This document shows, one piece after another, positions 41,880-51,815 of a stretch of DNA of 64,000 bases. Below the pieces are notes generated by a model, which ran no database searches, had not been told where the DNA came from, and worked only from the letters and a program-made list of their open reading frames with translations. The stretch covers positions 5,626,001-5,690,000 of the forward strand of contig JALMGJ010000019.1 of assembly GCA_023362775.1 (NCBI GenBank), written 5' to 3'. The stretch is from Charina bottae. Its lineage: Eukaryota; Chordata; Lepidosauria; Squamata; Charinaidae. Each line of letters opens with the position of its first letter. The stretch's first letter is position 1. The position numbers were made by a program, and so were the translations under genes.

Positions 41880-43263
41880 AGCTGCTCAAAAAAATAAAGG
41901 GAACACTGAAATAAGACATCCTAGATCCTACTTCAAAATGAGGCTCAGTAGTGTGTGTGGCCTCCACGTGCCTGTATGACCTCCCTACAACGCCTGGGCA
42001 TGCTCCTGATGAGGTGGCGGATGGTCTCCTGAGGGATCTCCTCCTACACCTGGACTAAAGCATCCCCCAACTCCTGGACAGTCTGTGGTGCAACGTGGCG
42101 TTGGTGGATGGAGCGAGACATGATGTCCCAGATGTGCTCAATTGGATTCAGGTCTGGGGAACGGGCGGGCCAGTCCATAGTATCAATGCCTTCGTCTTGC
42201 AGGAACTGCTGGCACACTCCAGCCACATGAGGTCTAGCATTGTCTTGCATTAGGAGGAACCCAGGGCCAACCGCACCAGCATATGGTCTCACAAGGGGTC
42301 TGAGGATCTCATCTCGGTACCTAATGACAGTCAGGCTACCTCTGGCGAGCACATGGAGGGTTGTGCGGCCCCCTAAAGAAATGCCACCCCACACCATTAC
42401 TGACCCACTGCCAAACCGGTCATGCTGGAGGATGTTGCAGGCAGCAGAACGTTCTCCACGGCGTCTCCAGACCCTGTCACGTCTGTCACATGTGCTCAGT
42501 GTGAACCTGCTTTCATCTGTGAAGAGCACAGGGCGCCAGTGGCGAAGTTGCCAATCTTGGTGTTCTCTGGCAAATGCCAAACGTCCTGCACGGTGTTGGG
42601 CTGTAAGCACAACCCCCACCTGTGGACATCGGGCCCTCATACCACCCTCATGGAGTCTGTTTCTGACCGTTTGAGCAGCCACATGCACATTTGTGGCCCA
42701 CTGGAGGTCATTTTGCAGGGCTCTGGCAGTGCTCCTCCTGTCCCTCCTTGCACAAAGGCGGAGGTAGCGGTCCTGCTGCTGGGTTGTTGCCCTCCTATGG
42801 CCTCCTCCACGTCTCCTGATGTACTGACCTGTCTCCTGGTAGCGCCTCCATGCTCTGGACACTACGCTGACAGACACAGCAAACCTTCTTGCCACAGCTC
42901 GCATTGATGTGCCATCCTGGATGAGCTGCACTACCTGAGCCACTTGTGTGGGTTGTAGACTCCGTCTCATGCTACCACTAGAGTGGAAGCATCGCCAGCA
43001 TTCAAAAGTGACCAAACCATCAGCCAGAAAGCATAGGAACTGAGAAGTGGTCTGTGGTCACCACCTGCAGATCCACTCCTTTATTGGGGATGTCTTGCTA
43101 ACTGCCTATGCTTTCCGCCTGTTGTCTATTCCATGTGCACAACAGCATGTGAAATTGATTGTCAATCAGTGTTGCTACCTAAGTGGACAGTTTGATTTCA
43201 CAAGTGTGATTGACTTGGACTCATTGTGTTGTTTCAGTGTTCCCTTTATTTTTTTGAGCAGTG
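41880..43263 (-). mobile_element. Tc1-like DNA transposon, nearly complete
   Basis: Inverted ends share 'ctgctcaaaaaaataaaggg' and then 'aacactgaaa' (left 41882 on, right to 43262). Both are flanked by TA dinucleotides (41878-41879, 43264-43265), the Tc1/mariner target. The left end has two or three changed bases (AGC for CAC). The 1384-bp element contains one transposase frame on the minus strand that fills most of it. The right TA borders a TA-rich microsatellite. Confidence 0.95.
41945..43015 (-). pseudogene. Tc1-like transposase, one in-frame stop
   Basis: Cuts at the inverted ends and inserts at TA. From the first Met at 43015, 323 codons are open down to a TAG at 42044-42046. The same frame then continues for 32 codons to TGA at 41945-41947, giving 356 codons in all, the usual Tc1 size. 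Residues 20-125 form the paired-like helix-turn-helix DNA-binding domain with a basic 'RRRGGGHRR' hook (68-75). The catalytic triad is complete: D167 in 'LFTDESRF', D258 in '[10 protein letters not shown]', E293 in '[12 protein letters not shown]', with 34 residues between the last two (DD34E). The true start may be Met16 ('[10 protein letters not shown]'). The stop removes only the C-terminal tail ('EEIPQETIRHLIRSMPRRCR' and on). Confidence 0.95.
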
Positions 43264-43284
43264 TATATTTATATATATAGGTAC

Positions 43285-43286
<2 letters not shown>

Positions 43287-43366
<80 letters not shown>
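43287..43366. repeat. (TG)n(TA)n compound microsatellite
   Basis: A (TG)n run then a (TA)n run, lying between the Tc1 element and the Sauria SINE. Confidence 0.97.
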
Positions 43367-43368
<2 letters not shown>

Positions 43369-43369
<1 letters not shown>

Positions 43370-43686
43370 GTGTGGTGGCTCAGCGGGTAAGACGCCAGGC
43401 TTGTCGATCGGAAGATCACAAGTTCGGAGCTTCGAATCCCTAGCCCCGCGTGACGGAGTGAGCTCCCGCACTCGCCCCAGCTCTTGCCAACCTAGCAATT
43501 TGAAAGCATGCAAATGCAAGTAGATGAGTAGGTACCACTTCGGTGGGTAGGTAACAGCGTTCTGCGCGTGTCATGCCGGCCACATGACCGCGGAAGCTTC
43601 TTTGGACAACGCTGGCTCTTCGGCTAACAGAGATGATCACCGGCCCCTAGAGTCGGACACGACTGTGCGAGGGAACCTTTACCTTT
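43369..43686 (+). mobile_element. Sauria SINE, full length
   Basis: Head 'gtggtggctcagcgggtaag' (A box), B box 'gcttcgaatccc', body 'gaaagcatgcaaatgcaagt' and 'taggtaccacttcggtgggt', and end 'agagtcggacacgactgtgc'. Closest to an active-looking promoter of the three Sauria copies. Confidence 0.93.
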
Positions 43687-44291
43687 TTATATAGTTTTCT
43701 ACGCATTGTGTCTTATTAAGGAATGGAGCTGGCTCTAACATGCTGAATATTTATTCTACATTTTTGGGAGGTGAGGGAATCTTATTTAATATGAGCAAAT
43801 ATTTTGAAATTGAAATTGAAAGGAGAAGAACATTTATGGGTGAGATATGGCATTATGAACATTTCTTAGTTGCAAAGGGGGACAGGTTGGGAGTGCATTT
43901 GTCTTCTTGTGCATGCAGTTGTGTAGTGCTGTTCATTGTACAATCATTTCCCTGGCATTCTACTATCTCCTTACCTTCTTACACTTCAATTAAATTACAT
44001 AGGAAGATAGCACAAGGTAAGACATCATCTTCTAGAAGGGCGACAGCAAAGATCTAGAAAGGTGAGAGGGAGGAAGGGAGGGAGGGAGGGAAGAAGATAG
44101 ATCTGGAACTCACAAGCATTCCTCAAATAACTATACCCAAACCATCAAAATATTTTTTAAAAAAATCTGAAGCACCATGAAAGTGAAGTAGAAAAATGGA
44201 AGTCTATCTCATACAGGAAAGAATAAGAGACATACAGTATATTAACACTGCATAACTCAACATCTGCATTTTCTGCCAATACATTCCCTTG
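43687..44291. other. Unassigned DNA with a (GGGA)n tract
   Basis: A purine tract near 44064-44096. Otherwise nothing recognised. Confidence 0.4.
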
Positions 44292-44299
44292 GGTATACA

Positions 44300-44537
44300 T
44301 AGTTCTGCATTAACCATTAAGCAAAATAAGCACCTGCTTAGGGCATCAAGGGAAGGGGGGGACACCACAGGGTTTCTTCCCTTAGCTATTGGGCCCTTAA
44401 CTCTTTCACTGCCATACTCAACTTTAGTTTCCAGCACTTATTGAGTCTTAATATCTTGTTAGTTAAGCAATGGAAGGGCCAAGGAGCACCATTGTTGGGC
44501 TGTGCTTAGGGCATCTGTTGGCCTTAATCTGGCCCTG
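44300..44537. mobile_element. Non-autonomous hAT-like element
   Basis: The perfect 8-bp duplication GGTATACA lies at 44292-44299 and 44538-44545. The right end 'gccttaatctggccctg' is the imperfect complement of the left end 'tagttctgcattaacc'. Interior 'cctgcttagggcatca' and 'gtgcttagggcatctg' are repeated in the same orientation near each end. Confidence 0.78.
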
Positions 44538-44776
44538 GGTATACAAGAAATGAAACTTCTTAATTCCAAGAAAAGATTGTTCGGTTCATGTAGTCTTAGG
44601 TTATAGAAGTAAACATACTGGAATCTACTTAGAAATAGACATTTAGGATGGGTTTACCCATGAACTATCTACATTTTCTCCCTCTTAAAGAGATTCAAGT
44701 TTATGATTTCAAAATGAGAAGAAATGGGTGCATAAAAGAATTATTCCTTTTAAATACAGTCATGAACCTGCTAAGA

Positions 44777-44845
44777 TAGGGCTTTCCAAACGGTGTGTCG
44801 TGACACACAAGTGTGTTGCCAACGGCAAAAGTTTGGAAAGCCCTG
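44777..44845. mobile_element. Very short hAT MITE (69 bp)
   Basis: 'tagggctttccaaacggtgt' and 'gtttggaaagccctg' are inverted ends. The perfect duplication TGCTAAGA lies at 44769-44776 and 44846-44853. Almost nothing lies between the ends. Same family as 47112-47470. Confidence 0.92.
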
Positions 44846-44853
44846 TGCTAAGA

Positions 44854-45254
44854 TTTCTTTTTCCTTTGCTTCCTCCTCTTCTACCAACAGCTTCAAAATA
44901 ATGTATGCGAAGTCTTGCAGGATATTTTATGCTTGCTTTCTAAACTGTAAAAATAAATGTTATTTTGATCAACTTATCTCCTCATTTCAAAAGATGCTTT
45001 GAGTCTTAAAATTTCAGTCAAAATGGGCTACATTAAAAAAATGCTTTAATGCTACATGCTACTTTTCTCTATGTTGTGTCTGGCTTTAAAATTATTGATG
45101 TATTATAAATTGTAGACAGTTTGGGGAATTCATATATTGTTGCTTTATGTCATCAGGCAAGGTAACCAGATTTTATCAGAGAATAAGGATAAGAAATTAT
45201 ATAAATAGAATGACTCAAATGTTTGGAATCTTTTGGGGTTGGGGTGTGCCAGTG
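44854..45254. other. Unassigned spacer
   Basis: Nothing firmly recognised. Confidence 0.35.
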
Positions 45255-45665
45255 TAGGTGACATATAGAAGATTAGAGGCATACAGATACACCCTGGTTG
45301 TATTTACCCGTCCTGTTCAATCCAAAAGGAGAGGCATGCTCTGGGTCCCATCCATCAGGGAGTGTCATCGTGCAAGACCCAAGAAGAACGTCTTTTCTGT
45401 CATGGTGCCCACCCTCTGGAACATCATTCCTCCAGAGATGTTTTAGTGCCATTTATTTTTTCACTTTGCTCCTTACCCCAACCCTTACCCCTTATCCTCG
45501 CCCCAACCGTGCTGGATTCATAAGGCCTTGAAGACCTGGTTTTGTCATCGAGCCTGGGACCCTGGATGTGTGGCTGAGTCCATATCATGGTTATGTTAAT
45601 TGTTGTTGCTGGTTGGTTTTTCACAGCTGCTATATATCCATTTGACATGGTAGCAAAATAAGTCT
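45255..45665 (+). mobile_element. L2-like LINE C-terminus and 3' region
   Basis: Frames encode 'LWVPSIRECHRARPKKNVFS' and 'VMVPTLWNIIPPEMF', then, after a frame change, 'KALKTWFCH'. This follows the last block of L2-like LINE proteins ('AFSVxAPxLWNxLPxxxR...FKxxLKTxLF'). Degraded, with no active domain. Confidence 0.72.
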
Positions 45666-45679
45666 TAGGATCATCCAAT

Positions 45680-46920
45680 GAAGATTAGAGCCCTACATGG
45701 AAAGAGAGATGCCTGATGTTCAATCTGGCTTCAGAAAAGGCTGTGGAACATGAGACATCATTGCTGATGCATGCTGGATAATTGAGAAAGCCAAAGAATA
45801 CCAAAAAGAAGTCACTATGTCCTTCAATGATTATAGAAAGTCCTTTGTGTTGATCATGTCAAGCTCTGGAATTTGCTCAGAAAAAATGGGAATTCCAGAA
45901 CATTTAGTTGTCCTTATGGGAAACTTATATACAGGTCAGAAAGCCACAGTACAGACTGATCATGATGAAACAGATTGGCTCCAGGTTGGCAAAGGAGTGA
46001 GAGAAGTCTGTATGTTTTCCCCTTATTTATTCAACCTATATGCTGTATGGCTGTGAGAGTTGGACCATAAGGAAGGCTGAGCACCGAAGAATTGATGCTT
46101 TTGAACTGTGGTGCTGGAGAAGACTCTTGAGTGTCCCTTGGACTGCAAGGAGGTCAAACCAGTCAATCCTAAAGGAAATCAACCCTGACTGCTCATTGGA
46201 AGGACAGATGCTGAAGCTGAAGCTCAAATACTTTGGCCACCTAATGCAAAGAGAGGACTCACTGGAAAAGACCCTGATACTGGGAAAGACTGAAGGCAAA
46301 AGGAGAAGGGGATGGCAGAGGATGAGATGGTTAGATAGCATCACCGATGTAATGAACATGAATTTGAGTAAACTCCGAGAGACAGTGGAGGACAGGAAGG
46401 CCTGGCGTGCTATGGTCCATGAGGTCACGAAGAGTCGGACATGACTAAACGACTGAACAACAACAACATATGCTGTATATGTATTAAGGAAAGTTGGGTT
46501 AGAAGAAGTTGAGCATAATTTTAAGACTGGAGGAAGAAACATAAATAACCTGCACTATGCTGATGGCATAGCTGAAAATGCAAAGGATCCGCAAGCTCCA
46601 GTAATAAAAGTTAAGGAGCAAAGTGAAAAAAGATGGCACTAAAATAAAATATTAAAAAAAAAAAAAAACAAATTAACGACAACAGGTAGAACAACCAGCC
46701 TTAGAATTGGCAGTGAAGGTATTGAAGTGATGGATAGCTTCTGCCTTTTAGGATCAACCATCAATGGTAAAGGAGCAAGCAGTCAAGAAATCTGCCACAG
46801 GCTAGCACTTAGTATAGCAGCCATGAAGGCCTTGGAAAAGATATTCAAATGCCATGATGTGTCTATACCTACAAAGTTTAGAATCGTGCAAGCCATGGCT
46901 TCTGGGGGAGGAACCAGTGA
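45680..46920 (+). mobile_element. Older RTE-type LINE, interrupted by a BovB insertion
   Basis: Plus-strand pieces in order: 'VQSGFRKGCGT' and 'IIADACWIIEKAKEYQKEV', 'MGIPEHLVVLMGNLYTGQKA', 'TDWLQVGKGVREVCMFSPYL', 'FNLYAV', and after the insertion 'NNLHYADGIAENAKD'-like sequence (altered YADD). Further on is 'MDSFCLLGSTINGKGASSQE' and 'HDVSIPTKFRIVQAM'. This is the RTE reverse-transcriptase order but clearly diverged from BovB. Many stops. A poly(A)-like run at 46645-46670 replaces part of the sequence. Confidence 0.82.
46049..46467 (+). mobile_element. 5'-truncated BovB nested in RTE
   Basis: Open for 134 codons: 'GCESWTIRKAEHRRIDAFEL', 'WCWRRLLSVPWTARRSNQSI' and 'SLEKTLILGKTEGKRRRGWQ', then the BovB end and CAA repeats. 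The perfect 11-bp duplication ATATGCTGTAT lies at 46038-46048 and 46468-46478. The open frame suggests a young insertion. It lacks endonuclease and reverse-transcriptase core. Confidence 0.94.
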
Positions 46921-47103
46921 GTAGATTGGTTCCTTGGAACCTCTCTGGATAAGGAGAGGATGGGAAATCACCCATATGTGCTCCAGACAGCTGCTTCCTC
47001 TGTGGGTTTGGGCACTGGGAGACAACAGGATTAGCCAACTGGCTCTCAAACATGGAGGAGACTTTTAAAGGCCACTAAGTTTGCAAACGTCACTTTCTAA
47101 TCA
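46921..47103. other. Spacer
   Basis: Nothing recognised. Confidence 0.3.
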
Positions 47104-47111
47104 CTTTAGGG

Positions 47112-47470
47112 CAGAGCTTTCCAAACTGTGTGTCGCGACACAAAAGTGTGTCGCCACACACAGCGTGGTGTGTTGCCACACCACCCGGAAGCGGCGGCGC
47201 GCGCATGCACGGCGGACGCCATGCACGCGCGCGCCGCCGCACGCCCCCCGCGCCGCCACACGCCCCTCCCGCGCCGCCACCGTGCGCGCGCGTGCCGCCG
47301 CACGCCCCCCGCGCTGCCACCGTGCGCGCGCGCTGCCGCACACACACCCGTGCCACCGCTGTGCGCGCGTGCCGCTGCACGCCCCCGCGCCGTCGCCGTG
47401 CACGTGCGTGTCGCCGCCGCTGCCACCGCCGCTGGGTGTGTCGCCAGCGGCGGCACTTTGGAAAGCCCTG
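47112..47470. mobile_element. CpG-rich non-autonomous hAT element
   Basis: Ends 'cagagctttccaaactgtgt' and 'ctttggaaagccctg'. The perfect duplication CTTTAGGG lies at 47104-47111 and 47471-47478. The interior (47200-47410) is an imperfect minisatellite of 'cgccgcacgccccccgcg' and 'ccaccgtgcgcgcg' units with extreme CpG density. Open frames in all six frames follow from the composition and are not genes. Confidence 0.93.
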
Positions 47471-47478
47471 CTTTAGGG

Positions 47479-47559
47479 AATTGCTCATTAACTACTCCTA
47501 AGCTATAAGAGACCTTTAGAATGACAAGTTTGAAAATGCCGGGTGAGTCTGCCTTCAAT
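47479..47559. other. Spacer
   Basis: Nothing recognised. Confidence 0.3.
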
Positions 47560-48560
47560 CCTGAATGGGAAAAAAAAAACTTTAATTATAAGCTTAAGAA
47601 TTTAAAGAATCTGAAATAAGCAGCAAACAGCTAAATAAGATGTTGATCTTAGAAAGTTATAAATGGACTAAGGGTGCAGATAAAATTTGACTATTGAAAC
47701 TTTTACAATAAGATTCTGGAATTATTTATAAAGTACAAACAGTGTGGGAAATAGATCTTGTTTTGGCTTTTACAAGATAGAACACAGATAAATAATTTCA
47801 TGATTTCAAAAACTGTACACTAGAGGGGACTAAAGATTTTAGGTAGAGGAAAGATATATAGGCCTACAAGATGGTTATGACAATTAAAATACTGAAGGAG
47901 ATTTTGAAGAATGGAATCAGAAAGTAATAGCCACAATATCAAAAATGATGTCTGCTTCTATAGATAGACTATGTCCAAAAGATGTTATTGAAGAAATGTC
48001 AGATGTAGAACAAATTTTACCTCACAAGATAGAGATGGTATTGAAAGTGGATTTACAAGAATGATTTAGAAAAGGATGTTTCACTGGATCTACAAAAGAA
48101 ACTGGCTGAAGGTTTAAAATTTAAAAAGCGAATACAAATGACAAACCAAGAGAGTGACCTGGATAATTTTTTTCCTATTGGATTTACAAAAGAGGCTTGT
48201 TAAAGCCTTGAAGAACTCGGTTGGATGGGTCAAAGAAGAAATGAAGAGAAATCAAATCCTTAGACAATATTTGAATGTGCTAAAGATTAAAACTGTTAGA
48301 AGTAAAAGGAAGGAATATAAAGTTGGTTTTCTTGATCAAGGTTAAAATAAAATATGTTGTTACCTCTGGCTACCCTTTATGGACTTTCTGCTGATACCAG
48401 AACTGAAAAGATGATTTTTCAATGGATTTGTTTATAGATAAGAGATGGGATATGGGATGAAGAGACAAATATTTGTAACCTTATAAGAGGTAAAGAGTTA
48501 TTAAATTTTTTTATGATAGTAAGCAGTGCAGTGAAAATTGTTCTATGTGTCTGGATTATG
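47560..48560 (+). mobile_element. Probable L1-like LINE remnant
   Basis: Lys/Glu-rich broken frames ('MMSASIDRLCPKDVIEEMSD' in the ORF1-like part) are followed by 'gggatatgggatgaagagac' and 'agaggtaaagagttattaaa'. The latter recurs at 59140-59210 before a pyrimidine-rich 3' region. Squamate L1 elements have such an ORF1 and 3' end. No motif is decisive. Confidence 0.4.
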
Positions 48561-48849
48561 AACAAAAAAGGCCCTGGTTTAAATTTTACTGAATGCACTA
48601 GCAACTCAAACAAGGCTTATTATTCAGCCTTGATTCTGTATCTGCCACCTAAGCATACTGACCTGTCTTACTGAATTATTGTAGCAACTGCTGAGAGAAT
48701 GAATGTGAGTCTCTTGGTCCTGTATGAATGGAAAGTATTGTGTATGGGTTATGACTGGACCTTTATCTTCACCACTCTTGCTGAAGTGGTGAAAGAGCAG
48801 AGCTATTAGAAGTGGGAGGGATGAAATGAGATGAGGACTAACAGGAGAG
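48561..48849. other. Spacer
   Basis: Nothing recognised. Confidence 0.3.
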
Positions 48850-49010
48850 CTTTTACATACCAATAAAAGCTTTATCTGTGGAGTCCTTGGTGCTCTCTGA
48901 ACTTGGTTGTTTGCTTGCAGACATTTTATTACCCAACTTGATAACATCCTCACAGCACCAAGGACTCCACAGTTCAACCCTGAGCTACATATATTCTCTT
49001 CTATTGAAAG
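48850..49010. mobile_element. Interspersed repeat with inverted arms (family of 8030)
   Basis: An 18-bp exact inverted repeat: 'tgtggagtccttggtgct' (48877-48894) and its complement (48954-48971). Between the arms is 'gcttgcagacattttattac', matching 8070-8095. After the second arm comes 'gttcaaccctgagctacata', also seen near 19460. Element class uncertain. Confidence 0.6.
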
Positions 49011-49384
49011 CTTCATCTTCCAGATCATTCGCAGTTCCAAAGTCTCTTGACTTAGTTCAAGCTGTAAACAATTGGCTACTTTCTGGAAGCCTCTAAGTTA
49101 TCATTAGGGCTGAGTAAACCATTCAAAAAAGTACTTTGCTCAGTGCATCAATTCAATAGAATCATTTAATCCTTGAAACTTTGAGGCAACCTCTTCACTT
49201 AGCTTGGCATGACTGATTCAAAGGCTTTTTCAGATTGTCTCTATGTGAGTCTGTGCTTCCACTACTCCTTCCCTTCTTAGCAGTCCCAGGGTTATTTGTG
49301 CATGCATCGACCACTACCCTATATGCAAACAGCCAGGAAAATCTTCCCAAACCATGATAGTTCCCTGTTGGGGGAGATGGGCGG
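49011..49384. other. Spacer with short LINE-tail piece
   Basis: 'gttgggggagatgggcggc' at 49367-49385 is the end of the TAAA-tailed LINE. Otherwise nothing. Confidence 0.35.
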
Positions 49385-49428
49385 CATGCATGCATGCATG
49401 CATGCATGCATGCATGCATACATACATA
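49385..49428. repeat. (CATG/CATA)n microsatellite
   Basis: About eight GCAT units followed by CATA units, directly after the LINE-tail fragment, which may have seeded it. Confidence 0.97.
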
Positions 49429-49990
49429 GATACTGTACATACATACATATTGAGCCTTCCAAGGAAGGCAGATGTTTCAGTGCTTCAGGAATGGGTTTAT
49501 CACTCAAACTGACAAACAGTTCTTGCAAATGCATTGTACAGTTGTACTGGTTAGAGACAGCAGTCTAGATAGTTAATCCACAACAGTGCCTTCAATTTCT
49601 GCATATGTCACAGGGATGAAGAGTTCAGTATTGAGAAGACCTGGTTTGTTTAGAGTGACACAGCTGAGCTTAAACTAAAGCATTAATATTTGATTTTACC
49701 AAACCTGGTCAGGAAGAATCTCTTTACTATATTATATTATACCAGCTAATCCCTTTCACCTCCTCTGCTATTTTTTTGTATTTTGACAGAATTTGATGAC
49801 ATTTGCAGGCATCATTGACCATTTTAAAAGGATAAAGCTTCCCAAATGTCAGGAAGATATGTGCAAGTGGATTGTGTAAAATGTGTCTGGGGAAAAAAAA
49901 TCATTTTATTTTTCTAATCATTCCCATTGTATGTTGGCAATTTTTAAGAAAATTGCAGACATTGTTTTAAAAAATCCCATTGGTAAAAAT
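49429..49990. other. Unassigned spacer
   Basis: Nothing recognised. Confidence 0.35.
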
Positions 49991-50029
49991 ATGGATGGAT
50001 AGATAGATGATAGATGATAGATGATAGAT

Positions 50030-50080
<51 letters not shown>
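49991..50080. repeat. (GATA)n microsatellite
   Basis: GATA units with 'gatgatag' interruptions, then about 14 perfect units. Confidence 0.98.
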
Positions 50081-51190
50081 GTCAAATGATAGAAGGAGAA
50101 GTGCATGAAACATTTTATTATTGTTGGTTTCGTTGTTGGTCAGTAACTACCCTTTATTTTTTTGAGACTGGAAGGAGGACCTTTTAATGGTTCACTCTAC
50201 CATCCCTGTGGTTGTATGGTAGGATGCCACTATCTCTTCAAGCTTCACTCAACAGCCCTATCTGTTCAACCATCATCAGGTTTTGATCTGAGATGGTACA
50301 GATGGCCATATAGTTGGTGATCTGAAGGAAGAGATCATAATGTGTCCTCTAAATGTCCTACTCCATTCTTACTTAAGTGCTGCTTTCTGAAGGAAAAATA
50401 TAGAGGCGATTCCTCATCCTCTATCTCCTGCGCTATACCAATTTCCCCTTTCACATTTGACTCCTCACAGGACAGATACTCTTCCTTACCAAAGGAGAAG
50501 CTGATTCATGTTGTTTAATATCCTGATGGTTTCCTACTTTGCTGCAGTGCAATGAGGAGTTTTGCTGTCACCACAGATTAATCAATGTGTTATGCATTGG
50601 CTCAGAAACGCATCCCAAACTTTGGGTCTTACATCACCAAAAGAATAGGATGATATTAGCTGGGAGAGACATTGGCAGGCACTTTTTCCTCAACATTCAT
50701 CACAAAAATGCTGTAGTTGCATCTTCTAGACATACCACTAGGATTGCAAACAGCATCTCTGTGTCTGCATAAGCTGAACTAACTGAACTAATAAATTGAC
50801 TTAAGAGAGTGAGATCAGGAATGAAGAATATCCTACTAATTATTATAGCATCCTTCATCCATTATGAGTGGAGAAACTCTGGTAACTATTTCCTATGATT
50901 AAAGACAGACTGGCCACTCACTCAGCTGTGAGTGATAACTCCCCATTCAGAAAAATGAATACAGTATTGTGTGTTATATTTCTAAGTGTACCAAAACATT
51001 AGAGAGACTTCAAGAAATCCCAGATATACTTATGGCCCCTTCAGAAAATTGCCTGCTTTTCCTCAAAGAACCCTACCTGTCTGTCTGTCTGTCTGTCTTC
51101 AAGGTGAACAGATTTCATTTGTAACTAAATCTAGTGCCTAAGTCTAATATATGAGTACTTGTGTGGCAGAGGCTTGGTCTACAATACATG
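50081..51190. other. Unassigned DNA with a (CTGT)n
   Basis: A short (CTGT)n at 51078-51097. No gene or interspersed repeat recognised. Confidence 0.4.
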
Positions 51191-51195
51191 GTATT

Positions 51196-51593
51196 TGTTG
51201 GTGTATGTATTATTCTTGAGGAGTAAGTCACAGCAATATAACCTTATTAGGTAAACACCTGCAGACTTTGAAAGGTCAGGCAGCACGTGATCCAGGCTGA
51301 AGAGTAAAAAAGAACCTGCCTGCCTGCCCCGTCTTGCCTTCCTGCTCACTGCTTCCTGCTCACTGCTTCTGTTCCTGTTTCTGCTTGCTTTTACTTCTCT
51401 TTGTTACCACTTCTGGCATGTGGATTTTGTAACACTTCCAGGGATCTGGAAGAGGACTGTCAGTGGTATCTGTTTACATGAGTAACAAATATAACTGCAA
51501 CTAAGTTACTAAAATGACTGGCATCATTAATTGGTCTCTGGTGCTGATCGCTTTCTGATACTCTGCGTGTGCAAGAAAACACACTCTCCAACA
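51196..51593 (+). mobile_element. Solo LTR, family B
   Basis: 398 bp, TGTTGGTG...CTCCAACA, flanked by a perfect 5-bp duplication GTATT (51191-51195 and 51594-51598). Contains 'aagagtaaaaaagaacctgc' where the 26.7-kb copy has a TATA box. About 40 bp longer than that copy because of extra 'ctgctcactgcttc' repeats. Confidence 0.93.
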
Positions 51594-51639
51594 GTATTAC
51601 CCAGCTGACATCAGCTGATCTCTAAGAAAAGCAGGTCAA

Positions 51640-51815
51640 GATTAGTGGGTCGCCTAGTGGTACATTTGGGTATGTGTCCCCCAGAAATCCCAGTGGAAAG
51701 TTGAAACAAGTTGAAAGAAGGCGGCAGTGGCAAACCCCTTTCATATTGTTGCCATGAAAACTGCATGGACATCTCCATAAAGTCACCAGGACTTGACTTA
51801 TAATTGAGGGAGTCT
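51640..51815 (+). mobile_element. 5S-SINE 3' part
   Basis: 'ggcggcagtggcaaacccct', 'catattgttgccatgaaaac' and 'caccaggacttgactta' match the 3' half of 27312-27500. The 5S-like head is not recognisable. Confidence 0.65.

Noticed and set aside
42240..42907. Plus-strand frames of 144 and 161 aa
   Set aside because: They are antisense shadows of the Tc1 transposase.
47081..47558. Overlapping frames of 100-150 aa on both strands
   Set aside because: Arg/Ala/His-rich translations of a CpG minisatellite, open in all frames because stop codons cannot form.
48154..48345. 63-aa Lys-rich frame as a small gene
   Set aside because: It lies within the probable L1-like remnant and has no independent support.
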